Shown one piece after another: positions 56,228 through 64,000 of a DNA stretch of 64,000 bases. Within the stretch, counting starts at the first letter, position 1. Every line of letters begins with the position of its first letter. Source of the stretch: Desulfobulbus sp. (lineage in GTDB: Bacteria; Desulfobacterota; Desulfobulbia; Desulfobulbales; Desulfobulbaceae); the NCBI GenBank assembly GCA_009780825.1, contig WQZH01000004.1, positions 62,001-126,000 of the forward strand. The letters are read 5' to 3'. The translations under genes were made by a program, and so were the position numbers. Under the pieces are notes generated by a model. That model saw only the letters and a program-made list of their open reading frames with translations. It was not told the DNA's origin and did no database searches.

Positions 56228-57310
56228 TCAGTCCACCGCGCCGACCGCAGCCCGCAGGTGGCGGGCAACGATCTCGTTGGTGGCCGCATCCTTGAGGGCA
56301 ATGCGGATATAGCCTTGGTCGAGGCCGTGGAAATTGGCGCAGTTGCGGATCAGCAACCTGTGTTCGGCCAGGGCGCTGCAAACTGAGGCGGCGGTACGGT
56401 CTGCAGGCAGACCGATGAGCACATAGGAGGTGACGCTCGGGTACAGGGTCAGCCTGCCGGTTTGCAGCCGCTGCCGGAAAAGCTGCCCTTCATCGGCCAG
56501 ATAGGCGCGGGTGCGCTCGATGAAGGCTGTCACCTGTTCCCGGTTCGCGCCGAGAAACCGGAGCGCCTCCTGGGCCAGGCCATTCACGCTCCAAGGCTGC
56601 ATCAGGCGGCGGAATCGGTCGATCATCGGCGCGTTGGCCACCAAGAAACCGGCCCGCAGCCCCGGCATGCCAAAAATTTTGGAAACCGACCAGAGGACCA
56701 CAACGTTGTCCAGGCAGCAGTCGCTCAGGCTCCGGCCACGATCCGCCGCCGCAAAGGGCAGATAGGATTCGTCGATCACAAAGCGAACCCGAGGATGCCG
56801 GAGGCACAGGTCGAGCAGGACCCCGTGGTCGACAAGATGACCGGTGGGATTGTTGGGATTGCAGAGAAAAACCGTGTCGTAATCGGGCAGGACAGCCGCA
56901 AGCCGCTCTTGGTCCAGGGTAAAATCCTGCTCCGCTCTGGTCAGCAAGAAAGCGGGCTCAATGCCGCAGACCCGGCAGCCATCGGCATAATCGGCATAGG
57001 TCGGACCGACGATCAGCACCTTCCGGGCCGCCAAGGCCGTGCAGGCGGTGTAAATGAACTGGGTGGTCCCGCTCCCGGCCAGCACCCTCTCCTCGGCCAC
57101 ACCGAGCAGGGCGGCGATGGCTCGGGCGGACGAGCGGGCATCGGCCTCGGGCAACACCCGGATCCGGTCAATCCGGGCCTTGAGATGCTCGATCAATCCT
57201 GGCATGGCGCCCAGCGGATTGATGTTGCTGCTCATGTCGATGATGTCATCCGGCCGGCAACCCAACTGCTCCGCCAAACCAAAAATGTTGCCGCCGTGCC
57301 CCTGGATCAT
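56228..57310 (-). CDS. cobD: Threonine-phosphate decarboxylase (CobD, PLP-dependent)
   Basis: A 360-residue fold-type I PLP enzyme that makes (R)-1-amino-2-propanol phosphate for CbiB. It opens HGGNIFGLAEQLG and IIDMSSNINPLG, has the pyridoxal contact FLCNPNNPTGHLVD, the Asp in VIDESYLPF and the PLP Lys in SVSKIFGMPGLRAGF. The track ORF starts 69 residues earlier. The ATG at 57310 has GGGAGG four bases upstream and is preferred. It could also be a histidinol-phosphate aminotransferase, but its place between cbiP and cbiB supports CobD. Confidence 0.92.
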   Translation of the reverse strand: MIQGHGGNIFGLAEQLGCRPDDIIDMSSNINPLGAMPGLIEHLKARIDRIRVLPEADARSSARAIAALLGVAEERVLAGSGTTQFIYTACTALAARKVLIVGPTYADYADGCRVCGIEPAFLLTRAEQDFTLDQERLAAVLPDYDTVFLCNPNNPTGHLVDHGVLLDLCLRHPRVRFVIDESYLPFAAADRGRSLSDCCLDNVVVLWSVSKIFGMPGLRAGFLVANAPMIDRFRRLMQPWSVNGLAQEALRFLGANREQVTAFIERTRAYLADEGQLFRQRLQTGRLTLYPSVTSYVLIGLPADRTAASVCSALAEHRLLIRNCANFHGLDQGYIRIALKDAATNEIVARHLRAAVGAVD

Positions 57311-57386
57311 AGCGCCTCCCAAGCCAAAACAGCAGCCGCCATGCGCCGGGCAGGACACGGTGAACAGTCGGCCGCCAAACCGATCC

Positions 57387-58898
57387 TCATCGCATCCGCT
57401 CCTGTAGGCTAGCCGGCAGCAGTGCCGCCAGAGCTTCGATGTCGAGGTGGGCCAGGGCATGCGCCGCCAACTGCTCGTAGGCCTGATCGCGGGCCGCCGG
57501 ACCGTGCAGCCGGTCAACCTTGATCTGATTCAAGCCGATCCCCGCCAGCCAGCGGCGGGTGATGGCCGGCGTGTCGAACAGACCGTGCATGTAGGTGCCC
57601 ACTACCCGGCCGTTCGCACCAACGCATCCGTCGCGGCCCGCGCAAGCGCCTCCATTCCGGGCCTGAATCGCCATCAGGCTGCACGTCTCGGGCGCATCCG
57701 TCCGCCCCATGTGGATTTCGTATCCCTTGCCGGCGATGCCGTCCCAGCTGAAATCGGTCAAGGTGGTGGTCTTGGGGGCCTGAAGCACGGTTTCAACCGG
57801 CAGGAGGCCCAGCCCGGCAGTGACGCCCGGTTCCCCCTCGATGCCTCCGGGATCACATACCCGGGTGCCGAGCATCTGATAACCGCCGCAGATGCCGAGC
57901 AGATGGCCCCCAGCGGCCGCATAGTTACGCAGATGATCGCGCCAGCCGGTATCGGCAAGCCATTGCAGATCGGCGCGGGTGGCTTTGGTGCCGGGAAGGA
58001 TGACCGCGCGGAAAGGACGCAGCGCCTGTGGCCGCTCCAGGTAGACGAGCTGGCAGCCGTCCAGCTTGTCCAAGGGATCGAAATCGGTGAAATTGGAAAT
58101 ATGGGGCAGCCGGATCACCGCGATCGCCGGCGGTCCATCCCCTTCAGGATGCAAGGGCCGGGACCTCTCGATCACCACCGCGTCCTCGGACTCGATACGG
58201 AAATGCTTGTACCACGGAAGCACACCGAACACTTGCTTGCCGGTCCGCTGCTCGATCCAGTCGATTCCGGGCTGAAAAAGGGCAAGATCGCCGCGGAACC
58301 GGTTGATGACGAAGCCGCCGATCCGCTCCTGCTGCGCGGGCGATATGCAGGCGAGCGTACCGACGATCTGGGCAAAGACACCGCCCCGGTCGATATCGGC
58401 CACCAGCACCACCGGCGCTTCGGCATAGGCGGCCATTCTGAGGTTGACGATGTCGCCCGCCATCAAATTGACTTCAGCGCAGGATCCGGCCCCTTCGAGG
58501 ATGACCAGGTCGTGGGCCCGGCGCAGCCGGTCGAGCGCGTCCTGGCTCTCGGTGAACAAGTATTCTTTCTTCTCGTACAACGACCGGGAGGAGGCGTCCA
58601 TCCAGACCGTGCCGTTCAACACCACCTGGGACCCCACATCGCTCACCGGCTTGAGCAGCACCGGGTTCATGTCGCAGTGGGGCGCGGTTCGCGCCGCTTC
58701 GGCCTGAACGATCTGGGCCCGGCCCATTTCCGCCCCTTCGGGCGTCACCCCGGAATTGTTGGACATATTCTGGGCCTTGAACGGGGCCACCCGCAACCCG
58801 CGATTGGCGAAGATCCGGCACAGGGCCGTGGCGACGACCGACTTGCCCACATCCGACCCGGTTCCGAGCACTGCCAGGCAGGCAGCTTGATGCGTCAT
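57387..58898 (-). CDS. cbiP: Cobyric acid synthase
   Basis: A 503-residue amidotransferase that amidates four side-chain carboxyls of adenosyl-cobyrinate diamide. The dethiobiotin-synthetase-like half has VLGTGSDVGKSVVATALCRI and KAQNMSNNSGV. The GATase half carries the Cys in GICGGYQMLG and His in GTYMHGLFD. It follows cobO by 51 bases and lies 76 bases before cobD. Length and motifs are normal. Confidence 0.96.
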   Translation of the reverse strand: MTHQAACLAVLGTGSDVGKSVVATALCRIFANRGLRVAPFKAQNMSNNSGVTPEGAEMGRAQIVQAEAARTAPHCDMNPVLLKPVSDVGSQVVLNGTVWMDASSRSLYEKKEYLFTESQDALDRLRRAHDLVILEGAGSCAEVNLMAGDIVNLRMAAYAEAPVVLVADIDRGGVFAQIVGTLACISPAQQERIGGFVINRFRGDLALFQPGIDWIEQRTGKQVFGVLPWYKHFRIESEDAVVIERSRPLHPEGDGPPAIAVIRLPHISNFTDFDPLDKLDGCQLVYLERPQALRPFRAVILPGTKATRADLQWLADTGWRDHLRNYAAAGGHLLGICGGYQMLGTRVCDPGGIEGEPGVTAGLGLLPVETVLQAPKTTTLTDFSWDGIAGKGYEIHMGRTDAPETCSLMAIQARNGGACAGRDGCVGANGRVVGTYMHGLFDTPAITRRWLAGIGLNQIKVDRLHGPAARDQAYEQLAAHALAHLDIEALAALLPASLQERMR

Positions 58899-58949
58899 GG
58901 CGCTCTCCCGGCATTGGTGTCCGGCGTACTCCCTTGGCGCCGCATGTGA

Positions 58950-59465
58950 TTACCCTTCGATACCCTTGCGGGCAAGCACACCCCGCTCGTAATAATGTTT
59001 GATTGTCCGCATCTCGGTGACCAGGTCGGCGCGCTCCAGAACCGAGAGCGGAGCGCCCCGACCGGTCAACACCAGCTCCACCGCCGGTGGCCGCCGCGCC
59101 ACCAGCTCAAGCAGATCGCACTCCTCCAGCAAACCCAAGACACAGGCCACGTTGATCTCGTCGGCAATGACCAGATCAAACGTGCCGGAGGTCATGGCAG
59201 CATTGATCGTGGCCAAACCGTGACGCGCCGCGTCGATATCCTGGCGGGTGACCGCATGAATGAGCATGCACCCCAAGCCGTACTGCTCGATGGTGATGGC
59301 CTCAGGCAAATGCCGCAGGGCGTGGAGTTCACTGTAGTCGGCGTTTTTGACAAACTGACCGATATACACCCGAAGCCCCGCCCCGGCAGCCCGTATGGCC
59401 AACCCCAAGACGGCGGTGGTCTTCCCCTTGCCGTCACCGGTATAGATCTGGACAAATCCCCGCAT
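58950..59465 (-). CDS. cobO: Cob(I)yrinic acid a,c-diamide adenosyltransferase (CobO/BtuR)
   Basis: A 171-residue ATP:corrinoid adenosyltransferase of the CobA/CobO family. The P-loop TGDGKGKTTAVLGLAIRAAG starts at residue 8. VIADEINVACVLGLL and LVLTGRGAP are family motifs. The track ORF starts 23 codons earlier; the ATG at 59465 has GGGGAG nine bases upstream and begins MRGFVQIYTG. It is the first gene of the cobO-cbiP-cobD-cbiB cluster. No cobalamin riboswitch motif was found upstream. Confidence 0.94.
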   Translation of the reverse strand: MRGFVQIYTGDGKGKTTAVLGLAIRAAGAGLRVYIGQFVKNADYSELHALRHLPEAITIEQYGLGCMLIHAVTRQDIDAARHGLATINAAMTSGTFDLVIADEINVACVLGLLEECDLLELVARRPPAVELVLTGRGAPLSVLERADLVTEMRTIKHYYERGVLARKGIEG

Positions 59466-59795
59466 ACACGAGCACTCCCCGGTAGCGATGTTCTTTCGCC
59501 TCAGGGACGCCAACATCACCCAGCAAATCATCATCTAGCCGCACGAGCCTCTATTAGAGAATCGCGGCAGAACAGTCAACAGCTTATTGCACCGACTCCA
59601 TATTCCGGCTCCGGCAGCCACTCCGGGGTGGAGGATTTGAGTGGCGGAACACCGTACAGATACCTGCGGTTTATAAAAATGCTTTTTCAACATGGCAATC
59701 ATCTCAATTTACGCAAGATCATCTTGAAAAAATTGTAAAAATATATTTATTTTTTATCGAGGTTGTCTTGCTAACTCAACTTACATCGAAAAAAT
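59466..59795. other. Intergenic region upstream of cobO and of an exported unknown
   Basis: About 330 bases of divergent control region. The right-hand 110 bases are strongly AT-rich. A 37-mer around GGTTTATAAAAATGC and a TTGAAAAAATTG element could form promoter parts, but no well-spaced pair is convincing. I looked for a B12 box and did not find one. Confidence 0.5.
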
Positions 59796-60449
59796 ATGAA
59801 CGAAGCAAAGAATGGGCGCTGTTTCCATGTCGGGCCGGTTCTTTCCGGCCTTCTGGCTGGCCTGCTGCTTGCCTCGCCAGCCCAACCGGTCAAGGCGGAC
59901 GATGAAATCCGGCTCGGTGCCGTCATTCAGATCCCCTTCGATCTCAGTGCATCACATTCGCTGTTCGATCCCGCTGCCATCAGGCTTGGCCTGACCTGCC
60001 AGTTCGCGAACGTGGAGAAAGACAGCATCACCACCACCCGCCGCGTGACCGACACCTATGTCGACGGCAACTTGACTTCAAGCGTCGAGTCATCCGCCGT
60101 GACCCGGGCCGACCGGGGAAATCGGGTGGTTGGCGTCGAAGGGAATGTGTTTGTGACCGTGCTGGGTAATTGGAATATTTCCGCAGAAGTGCTCGGTCTG
60201 TATGGGAACAACAACATCCAGGGCGCCTTGGGCGGCGGATACGGTCTTGCGGAAAACTTTTTTTTGGATGCCAAGGCCATGTTCCCCTATTCGGCAGTCG
60301 GGCTCCGGTTCCTCAATGAAGCGGAACTGTACGGCGGACTCTCGACCCTGGGCGGTTTCAATCCGGCCCAAGACCGCCATCGTTTCGTCGCAACGACCAC
60401 CATCAACAGCTCTACCCCTACCGAGACGACCGTGGTACGGCCGGAATAA
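59796..60449 (+). CDS. Exported, probably outer-membrane, protein of unknown function
   Basis: A 217-residue protein with a signal peptide (about 10-34: VLSGLLAGLLLASPAQPVKA). The mature part alternates small and polar residues as in beta-barrels or surface sheets (IRLGAVIQIPFDLSA, RLGLTCQFANVEKD, NWNISAEVLGLYGNN, GALGGGYGLAENFFLDAK). It ends RPE without a terminal aromatic residue, so assembly by BAM is uncertain. It is divergent from cobO with no obvious operon partner. I do not recognise the family. Confidence 0.7.
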   Translation: MNEAKNGRCFHVGPVLSGLLAGLLLASPAQPVKADDEIRLGAVIQIPFDLSASHSLFDPAAIRLGLTCQFANVEKDSITTTRRVTDTYVDGNLTSSVESSAVTRADRGNRVVGVEGNVFVTVLGNWNISAEVLGLYGNNNIQGALGGGYGLAENFFLDAKAMFPYSAVGLRFLNEAELYGGLSTLGGFNPAQDRHRFVATTTINSSTPTETTVVRPE

Positions 60450-60730
60450 CGGCCGCATCACGGCAGCCGCCCCTCCCTGCTGCAAGCATGGCCTGATCCA
60501 ATATGACCAACGGGGGATCCGCATCAACCCGCCGCTCGGCCAGTCCTTTTCCCCCGTCTTCACCGCCTCTGGCGCATAGTCCCCAATTGGCGCAGAATAC
60601 AGCGCACATAGCGCTCAACCAGCACCCCATTCTCTTACCTTTTGTTTTCATTCAAAAAAATGCATTCAAAATACTCCTATATTTTTTTCTTCCCTGCTCT
60701 GCTTCCGAAACCATGGAACGAGAGGAGGTT

Positions 60731-60841
60731 ATGCGCTACAGGTGTCTGCAAGATAAAAACAGAGCTTTATCGAGATTTAATGAGGAAAATGGAGATATGG
60801 GCGGATTGTTCTTTGTGGATATCTTGTTGGCAATTTTTTAA
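60731..60841 (+). CDS. Possible 36-residue small protein
   Basis: ATG at 60731 preceded by GAGAGGAGGTT, a strong Shine-Dalgarno. It encodes MRYRCLQDKNRALSRFNEEN and a hydrophobic end (GLFFVDILLAIF). No family is recognised. The strong ribosome site is the only support, and it could belong to a leader peptide or be chance in an AT-rich region. Confidence 0.3.
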   Translation: MRYRCLQDKNRALSRFNEENGDMGGLFFVDILLAIF

Positions 60842-60854
60842 CTTAAAACATAAT
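60827..60854 (+). promoter_or_regulatory. Probable promoter of the dnaA-like gene
   Basis: TTGGCA and CATAAT, each 5/6 matches, are 16 bases apart in an AT-rich stretch about 260 bases before the dnaA-like start. Confidence 0.35.
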
Positions 60855-61115
60855 ATATTAGTTTAATTGCATATTTTTAAACTATCCGCAAAACGAACGT
60901 CGTTATTGAGGGTTATACGACTCTCCATCATGTAACGCCTTATTGCTCCGAAGAGTTCCATGCTGTTGTCAATCCCCCTCCTTGCCTCCCTATTTGCATC
61001 GCGAAATCACCGCAAACCGTTTTTGACCGGTTGCCGGATCTTCAGTAGATTGCCGCCATTCGATCGGCTGCCCGACTTCCGGGACCACTCTTGCGTCTCA
61101 AAGGAAACGTCTCTT

Positions 61116-62435
61116 ATGATGTGGAATACGATCAAGAAATCCCTGCACAGCACCTTACCGGAAAGTGAATACGATCTGTGGATCAAACCGCTTGAGTGCC
61201 GGCATCAGGGGGGGCAACTGCTGGAACTTGCCGGACCGGACCGTTTTTTCTGCGCCTGGGTGGAAGATCACTACCTGCAACTCATCCGCAGCACGGCCCA
61301 CGAGGTTGGAGGGGTCGTGGAAGTTCGCCTGACCGTCTGCGAAAGTCTGCCCCGTTCTTTTACCAGCGGCAAGGGCGGCCAATTCCTTCTGCCGGGCACC
61401 CTGCCGCCTCCGCGCCTGCACTCGCTGCACCCCGCCTTCACCTTCGAGCAGTTCATGGTGGGCGAATCGAACCTGCTGGCCCAATCTGCCTGCAAAGCCT
61501 TGGCCGCCGGCGACTCCACCTTCGGCAACTGCCTGTTCATGAACAGCAGCACCGGTCTGGGCAAGAGCCACCTGACCCAGGCCGTGGTCCACCAGGTGTT
61601 GCGGACCGCGCCCGCCACCCGGGTGCAGTATCTGACCGCCCAGCAGTTTTCCGCCGAGATGGTGAGGAGTATCCGCAGCAACTCCATGGAGCAGTTTTCG
61701 AGAAAATTCATCAATAACTGCGAGATGCTGCTGGTCGAAGATGTCCACACCCTCCCCGGCAAGACCAAAACCCAGAATGAACTCAACACCGTCCTCGACT
61801 ACCTGCTCAAATCAGGAACCAGGGTGATCCTGACCTCGGCCCTGGCGCCGAGTAAGCTGACGGGTATCGACAACGACTTCCTCAGCCGCATGACCTCGGG
61901 ATTAGTCACCGGGATCACGTCGCCGGATTATGAAACCAGGGCCCGGATCATCCGCCATAAGATGCAGTTCCACGGCCTGGAAGCGGACGAGGACATGGTG
62001 GGATTCATGGCTGAACACCTGCACTCCGACATCCGCCGGATGGAGAGCGCCATCATTGGCATCAAGGCCAAGTCTTGCCTACGAGGCGTCCCACCGGACC
62101 TGACCATGACGCGGGAGGTGGTTCTGGAGTTGGCAGGCGGAATCATGGAGGAGATCACCGGCGAAGCCATCCGCGATCTCATCGGCTGCCAGTTCCGGAT
62201 CAGTGCCGAAGAGTTGCGGTCGCGGTCGCGCAAACGCTCCATCGCCTTTCCCCGGCAGGTGGCCATGTATCTCACCCGCAAATTCACCGACTGGTCCCTG
62301 GCTGACATCGGCAGTCTCTACAACCGCGACCACTCCACGGTCCTGCATGCCATCAAATCCATCACCAGAGACATGGCGCAGCAGGATTCGGTCCGCCGGC
62401 AGGTGGAGATGCTCTGCGCCAAACTCAAGAAATAG
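61116..62435 (+). CDS. dnaA: DnaA-family replication initiator (divergent)
   Basis: A 439-residue DnaA-type protein. Domain I (about 1-80, with LPESEYDLWIKPL) and a very short linker precede the AAA+ domain, opening FTFEQFMVGESNLLAQSACK. Walker A is STGLGKSH near 146-152. Walker B reads LLVEDVHTL near 205, with Glu-Asp where most DnaA have Asp-Asp. Sensor 1 and a LSRMTSGLV arginine-finger region follow. Domain IV has RKRSIAFPRQVAMYLTRKFT and IGSLYNRDHSTVLHAI, the DNA-binding signature. The ATG at 61116 is preferred over the track start 52 codons earlier. There is no dnaN neighbour, so it may be a second DnaA. Confidence 0.88.
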   Translation: MMWNTIKKSLHSTLPESEYDLWIKPLECRHQGGQLLELAGPDRFFCAWVEDHYLQLIRSTAHEVGGVVEVRLTVCESLPRSFTSGKGGQFLLPGTLPPPRLHSLHPAFTFEQFMVGESNLLAQSACKALAAGDSTFGNCLFMNSSTGLGKSHLTQAVVHQVLRTAPATRVQYLTAQQFSAEMVRSIRSNSMEQFSRKFINNCEMLLVEDVHTLPGKTKTQNELNTVLDYLLKSGTRVILTSALAPSKLTGIDNDFLSRMTSGLVTGITSPDYETRARIIRHKMQFHGLEADEDMVGFMAEHLHSDIRRMESAIIGIKAKSCLRGVPPDLTMTREVVLELAGGIMEEITGEAIRDLIGCQFRISAEELRSRSRKRSIAFPRQVAMYLTRKFTDWSLADIGSLYNRDHSTVLHAIKSITRDMAQQDSVRRQVEMLCAKLKK

Positions 62436-62485
62436 TGCGGCGGCGGGCAAACCTGCCATCTTGCCGCTTCGCGCGGCTGCCCTGC

Positions 62486-63889
62486 TCAAAAATAGACGGG
62501 CTTAACCTCGGCAGCCATCTCCGTCGAGGCTTGGGCGCCGATCACGCCGGCAATCCTCCGGGCCTCCTTAATCATATCGTTGATGCCGATGCCCTTCCAG
62601 CCAAAACCGCACAGATGCAGATCGGGGTGAGCGGCCTGTATCTCGCTGCGCCAGCGGAGCAACCCGGTGTATCCGGCCTCCAGCTGCGGAATGCCTGCCT
62701 TGGCCCGCAGCACGGCGGTATAGACAGGCGGCGGCAGCGTCATTAACCTGCCAAGATCGGCGCAGACCGCCTCAATCAACTGCTCGTCGGCCAGTTCCAG
62801 CCGTTCCGGATGCCGACGGCCGCCAACCAGCGCTTCGACCAATTGGCAGCCGGCTGGAGCGCGGCCGGGAAACATATGGGAGGAGAACAGCGCCCCAAGG
62901 GCGAAACGTTGCTCCCGCTCCGGGGCCAAATAGCCGAAACCGAAGGGAATCTGCGCCCGTTGGTCAAAACCGAGCAGCACCGAGAGGATACGGGCCTCGG
63001 GGATGACCGTCATCGGCGGCGGCATGGCCGGCAGGGCGGCGGCCATCAAAACCAGGCAGCGATTCACCGGCAGGGCCAAGACCAGATGGCGGCAGGTAAT
63101 CTCTCTCCGGTCGGCGGTATGCACCCGCCACCCGTCCTGCTGCCGGGAAATACGTGCAACAGAGGCATCACAGGTAAGCATTCCCGCATCCTGCAGCCCT
63201 GCGGCCAGCCGCCTGGGCAGCACGGCCATGCCGTCCTTGAAACTGGTCATGGCCGGCAGTCCCTTTTTTCCCCGCCCCTCCTTCCCCGCAGACCGCATCC
63301 TGCCGACCGCGCCCCGGATCACCGAACCATGTGAGCGCTCCAATTCCCGCACCCCCGGCATCACCGCGTCGATGACCAGCCGTTCGATATCGCCGGCATA
63401 GGTGCCGGTGAAGACCGCATCGGCAAAGGGCAACAGCGCGGAGCCGAAACGATGAGCCACCCATTGCGCCACTGCGGGCTCGCCCGGCAGCGGCTTTTGC
63501 CACAACTCGCCCAGGACCCGCAGTTTGGCAGACCAGGGGATCAACGGCTGGCGCAGGATCGCCAGCGGTTTTTGCGGGATACACTGCAGCCGGCCGTCCA
63601 GGCAGACATAGCGGACAAAGGTGGCCAAAGGCGCGACGGTAGCTTCTGCTTCCAGGCCGGCCAGACGGATCAGTTCGCGGCTTTCGGCGCAGTTGTCGAG
63701 GAATCCGTGCGGCCCCCATTCGGCCAAGTAGCCGGATCCATGGAAGGTGGCAATGGCGCCTCCCGGCTCGGCCGCCTGTTCCAGCACCAGGGGCCGCATC
63801 TCCGGCCTCAAGGCGCGGACAAAGGTGGCCACGCTCAGGCCGGAGATGCCGCCGCCCACGATGCCGATGTCACAGCTTGATGATTGCAT
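62486..63889 (-). CDS. hemG: Protoporphyrinogen oxidase (HemY/PpoX type)
   Basis: A 467-residue FAD-dependent amine-oxidase-fold enzyme that oxidises protoporphyrinogen (or coproporphyrinogen) in haem synthesis. The FAD-binding dinucleotide motif is IGIVGGGISGLSVATF, then LVLEQAAEPGGAIATF. The substrate region includes WGPHGFLDNCAESRELI, and the C-terminal FAD motif is LHLCGFGWKGIGINDMI. The length is typical of the oxygen-type enzyme. It is convergent with dnaA, and the family also includes coproporphyrinogen oxidases, so the exact substrate is not certain. The gene symbol is given by role; hemY is used for this type in many genomes. Confidence 0.9.
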   Translation of the reverse strand: MQSSSCDIGIVGGGISGLSVATFVRALRPEMRPLVLEQAAEPGGAIATFHGSGYLAEWGPHGFLDNCAESRELIRLAGLEAEATVAPLATFVRYVCLDGRLQCIPQKPLAILRQPLIPWSAKLRVLGELWQKPLPGEPAVAQWVAHRFGSALLPFADAVFTGTYAGDIERLVIDAVMPGVRELERSHGSVIRGAVGRMRSAGKEGRGKKGLPAMTSFKDGMAVLPRRLAAGLQDAGMLTCDASVARISRQQDGWRVHTADRREITCRHLVLALPVNRCLVLMAAALPAMPPPMTVIPEARILSVLLGFDQRAQIPFGFGYLAPEREQRFALGALFSSHMFPGRAPAGCQLVEALVGGRRHPERLELADEQLIEAVCADLGRLMTLPPPVYTAVLRAKAGIPQLEAGYTGLLRWRSEIQAAHPDLHLCGFGWKGIGINDMIKEARRIAGVIGAQASTEMAAEVKPVYF

Positions 63890-63938
63890 AGCATATATTC
63901 GAATGTTGTCGGCCGGTTGCGGCCTGTTGGCAGTTATC

Positions 63939-63966
63939 TTGACAGTCGGTTATTCGTGCTTACCAT
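63939..63966 (+). promoter_or_regulatory. Possible promoter reading out of the window
   Basis: A perfect -35 TTGACA is followed after 16 bases by TACCAT, a weak -10. GGAGAAAGG lies further downstream, so a plus-strand gene probably begins beyond 64000. Confidence 0.3.
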
Positions 63967-64000
63967 GTTGCCCGGAGAAAGGAAAGGCCCTTTATCCCCT

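Larger units (their letters stand above)
60450..61115. other. Intergenic region upstream of dnaA-like gene
   Basis: About 665 bases. It includes a 36-residue ORF and a promoter, both listed. The span 60600-60900 is AT-rich. No clear cluster of DnaA boxes is visible, so I do not call an origin. Confidence 0.5.

Noticed and set aside
57447-58949. 500-residue plus-strand ORF opposite cbiP
   Set aside because: It is antisense to cobyric acid synthase with all catalytic motifs.
59466-59795. Cobalamin riboswitch upstream of cobO
   Set aside because: I looked for the B12 box and the GGGAA / GCCACTG core on the minus strand and found neither.
60450-61115. Chromosomal origin next to the dnaA-like gene
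   Set aside because: The region is AT-rich, but I saw no cluster of DnaA boxes and no dnaN or other origin-associated gene.
1-64000. Insertion sequences, prophage, CRISPR or rRNA genes
   Set aside because: None seen: no transposase or integrase motifs, no regularly spaced repeats, and no rRNA sequence.

Overview
The window is a GC-rich (roughly 60%), densely coded bacterial chromosome segment with about 57 protein genes, one tRNA and no visible mobile elements, phage genes, rRNA or CRISPR array. The gene content points to an anaerobic or facultative Gram-negative, most likely a Desulfobulbales-type member of Desulfobacterota. That content includes the rimP-nusA-ylxR-infB operon, FlbD/MotA/MotB, a biotin-dependent acyl-CoA carboxylase pair, two cobamide gene clusters with a CbiR-like protein, an aldo/keto reductase with ferredoxin cysteines, a DHH-CBS-nucleotidyltransferase fusion, and a probable selenoprotein. 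The taxonomic placement is inference from gene content only.

Layout. 1-4.5 kb (minus): infB (cut by the window edge), ylxR, nusA, rimP, then tRNA-Gly(CCC) with its own promoter and terminator. 4.9-8.4 kb (plus): an 895-residue DHH-CBS-tRNA nucleotidyltransferase whose promoter implies a leaderless mRNA, and a site-2-type metalloprotease. 8.4-11.5 kb (minus): an acyl-CoA synthetase/FadL pair, probably for fatty-acid uptake. 11.7-20.3 kb: a D,D-carboxypeptidase, a receiver protein, a DUF1566-type protein, GlgX, an SGNH hydrolase, a secreted OB-like protein, a HAD phosphatase and a Nudix hydrolase. 19.3-22.3 kb (minus): typA, a small CPSU membrane protein with in-frame UGA and a SECIS-like hairpin, and a coiled-coil/transmembrane/proline-rich protein. 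22.6-24.6 kb (minus): flbD-motA-motB. 24.8-28.4 kb (minus): the carboxylase beta and alpha subunits. 28.8-30.5 kb: a DUF6485-like Cys-rich protein and a YheT-type hydrolase. 30.5-34.1 kb (minus): cobU-cobS-cobC-cobT-cbiR. 34.3-41.1 kb: a CAP-domain protein, a cupin, an SF2 helicase, a secreted unknown, a HIT hydrolase, a second DHH-CBS protein and a ferredoxin-type aldo/keto reductase. 41.1-50.9 kb: pstC-pstA-pstS-pstB (minus), a phosphofructokinase, phoU (minus) and phoB-phoR (plus). 51.0-55.0 kb (minus): moxR-DUF58-transglutaminase. 55.2-59.5 kb (minus): cobO-cbiP-cobD-cbiB. 59.8-63.9 kb: an exported unknown, a divergent DnaA and a protoporphyrinogen oxidase.

How the genes fit together. Two separate clusters cover late corrinoid steps: adenosylation, amidation and aminopropanol attachment in one, lower-ligand activation and joining in the other. 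The carboxylase pair could feed a B12-dependent methylmalonyl-CoA pathway. The pst/pho block is a complete phosphate uptake and sensing module, although the gene order is unusual. The FadL/acyl-CoA synthetase pair would couple uptake to activation.

The most notable observation is the putative selenoprotein at 20283-20444. It has a perfect Shine-Dalgarno, a CxxU motif, a hydrophobic continuation after UGA, a bacterial-type SECIS hairpin at the right distance, and tight spacing to the next gene.
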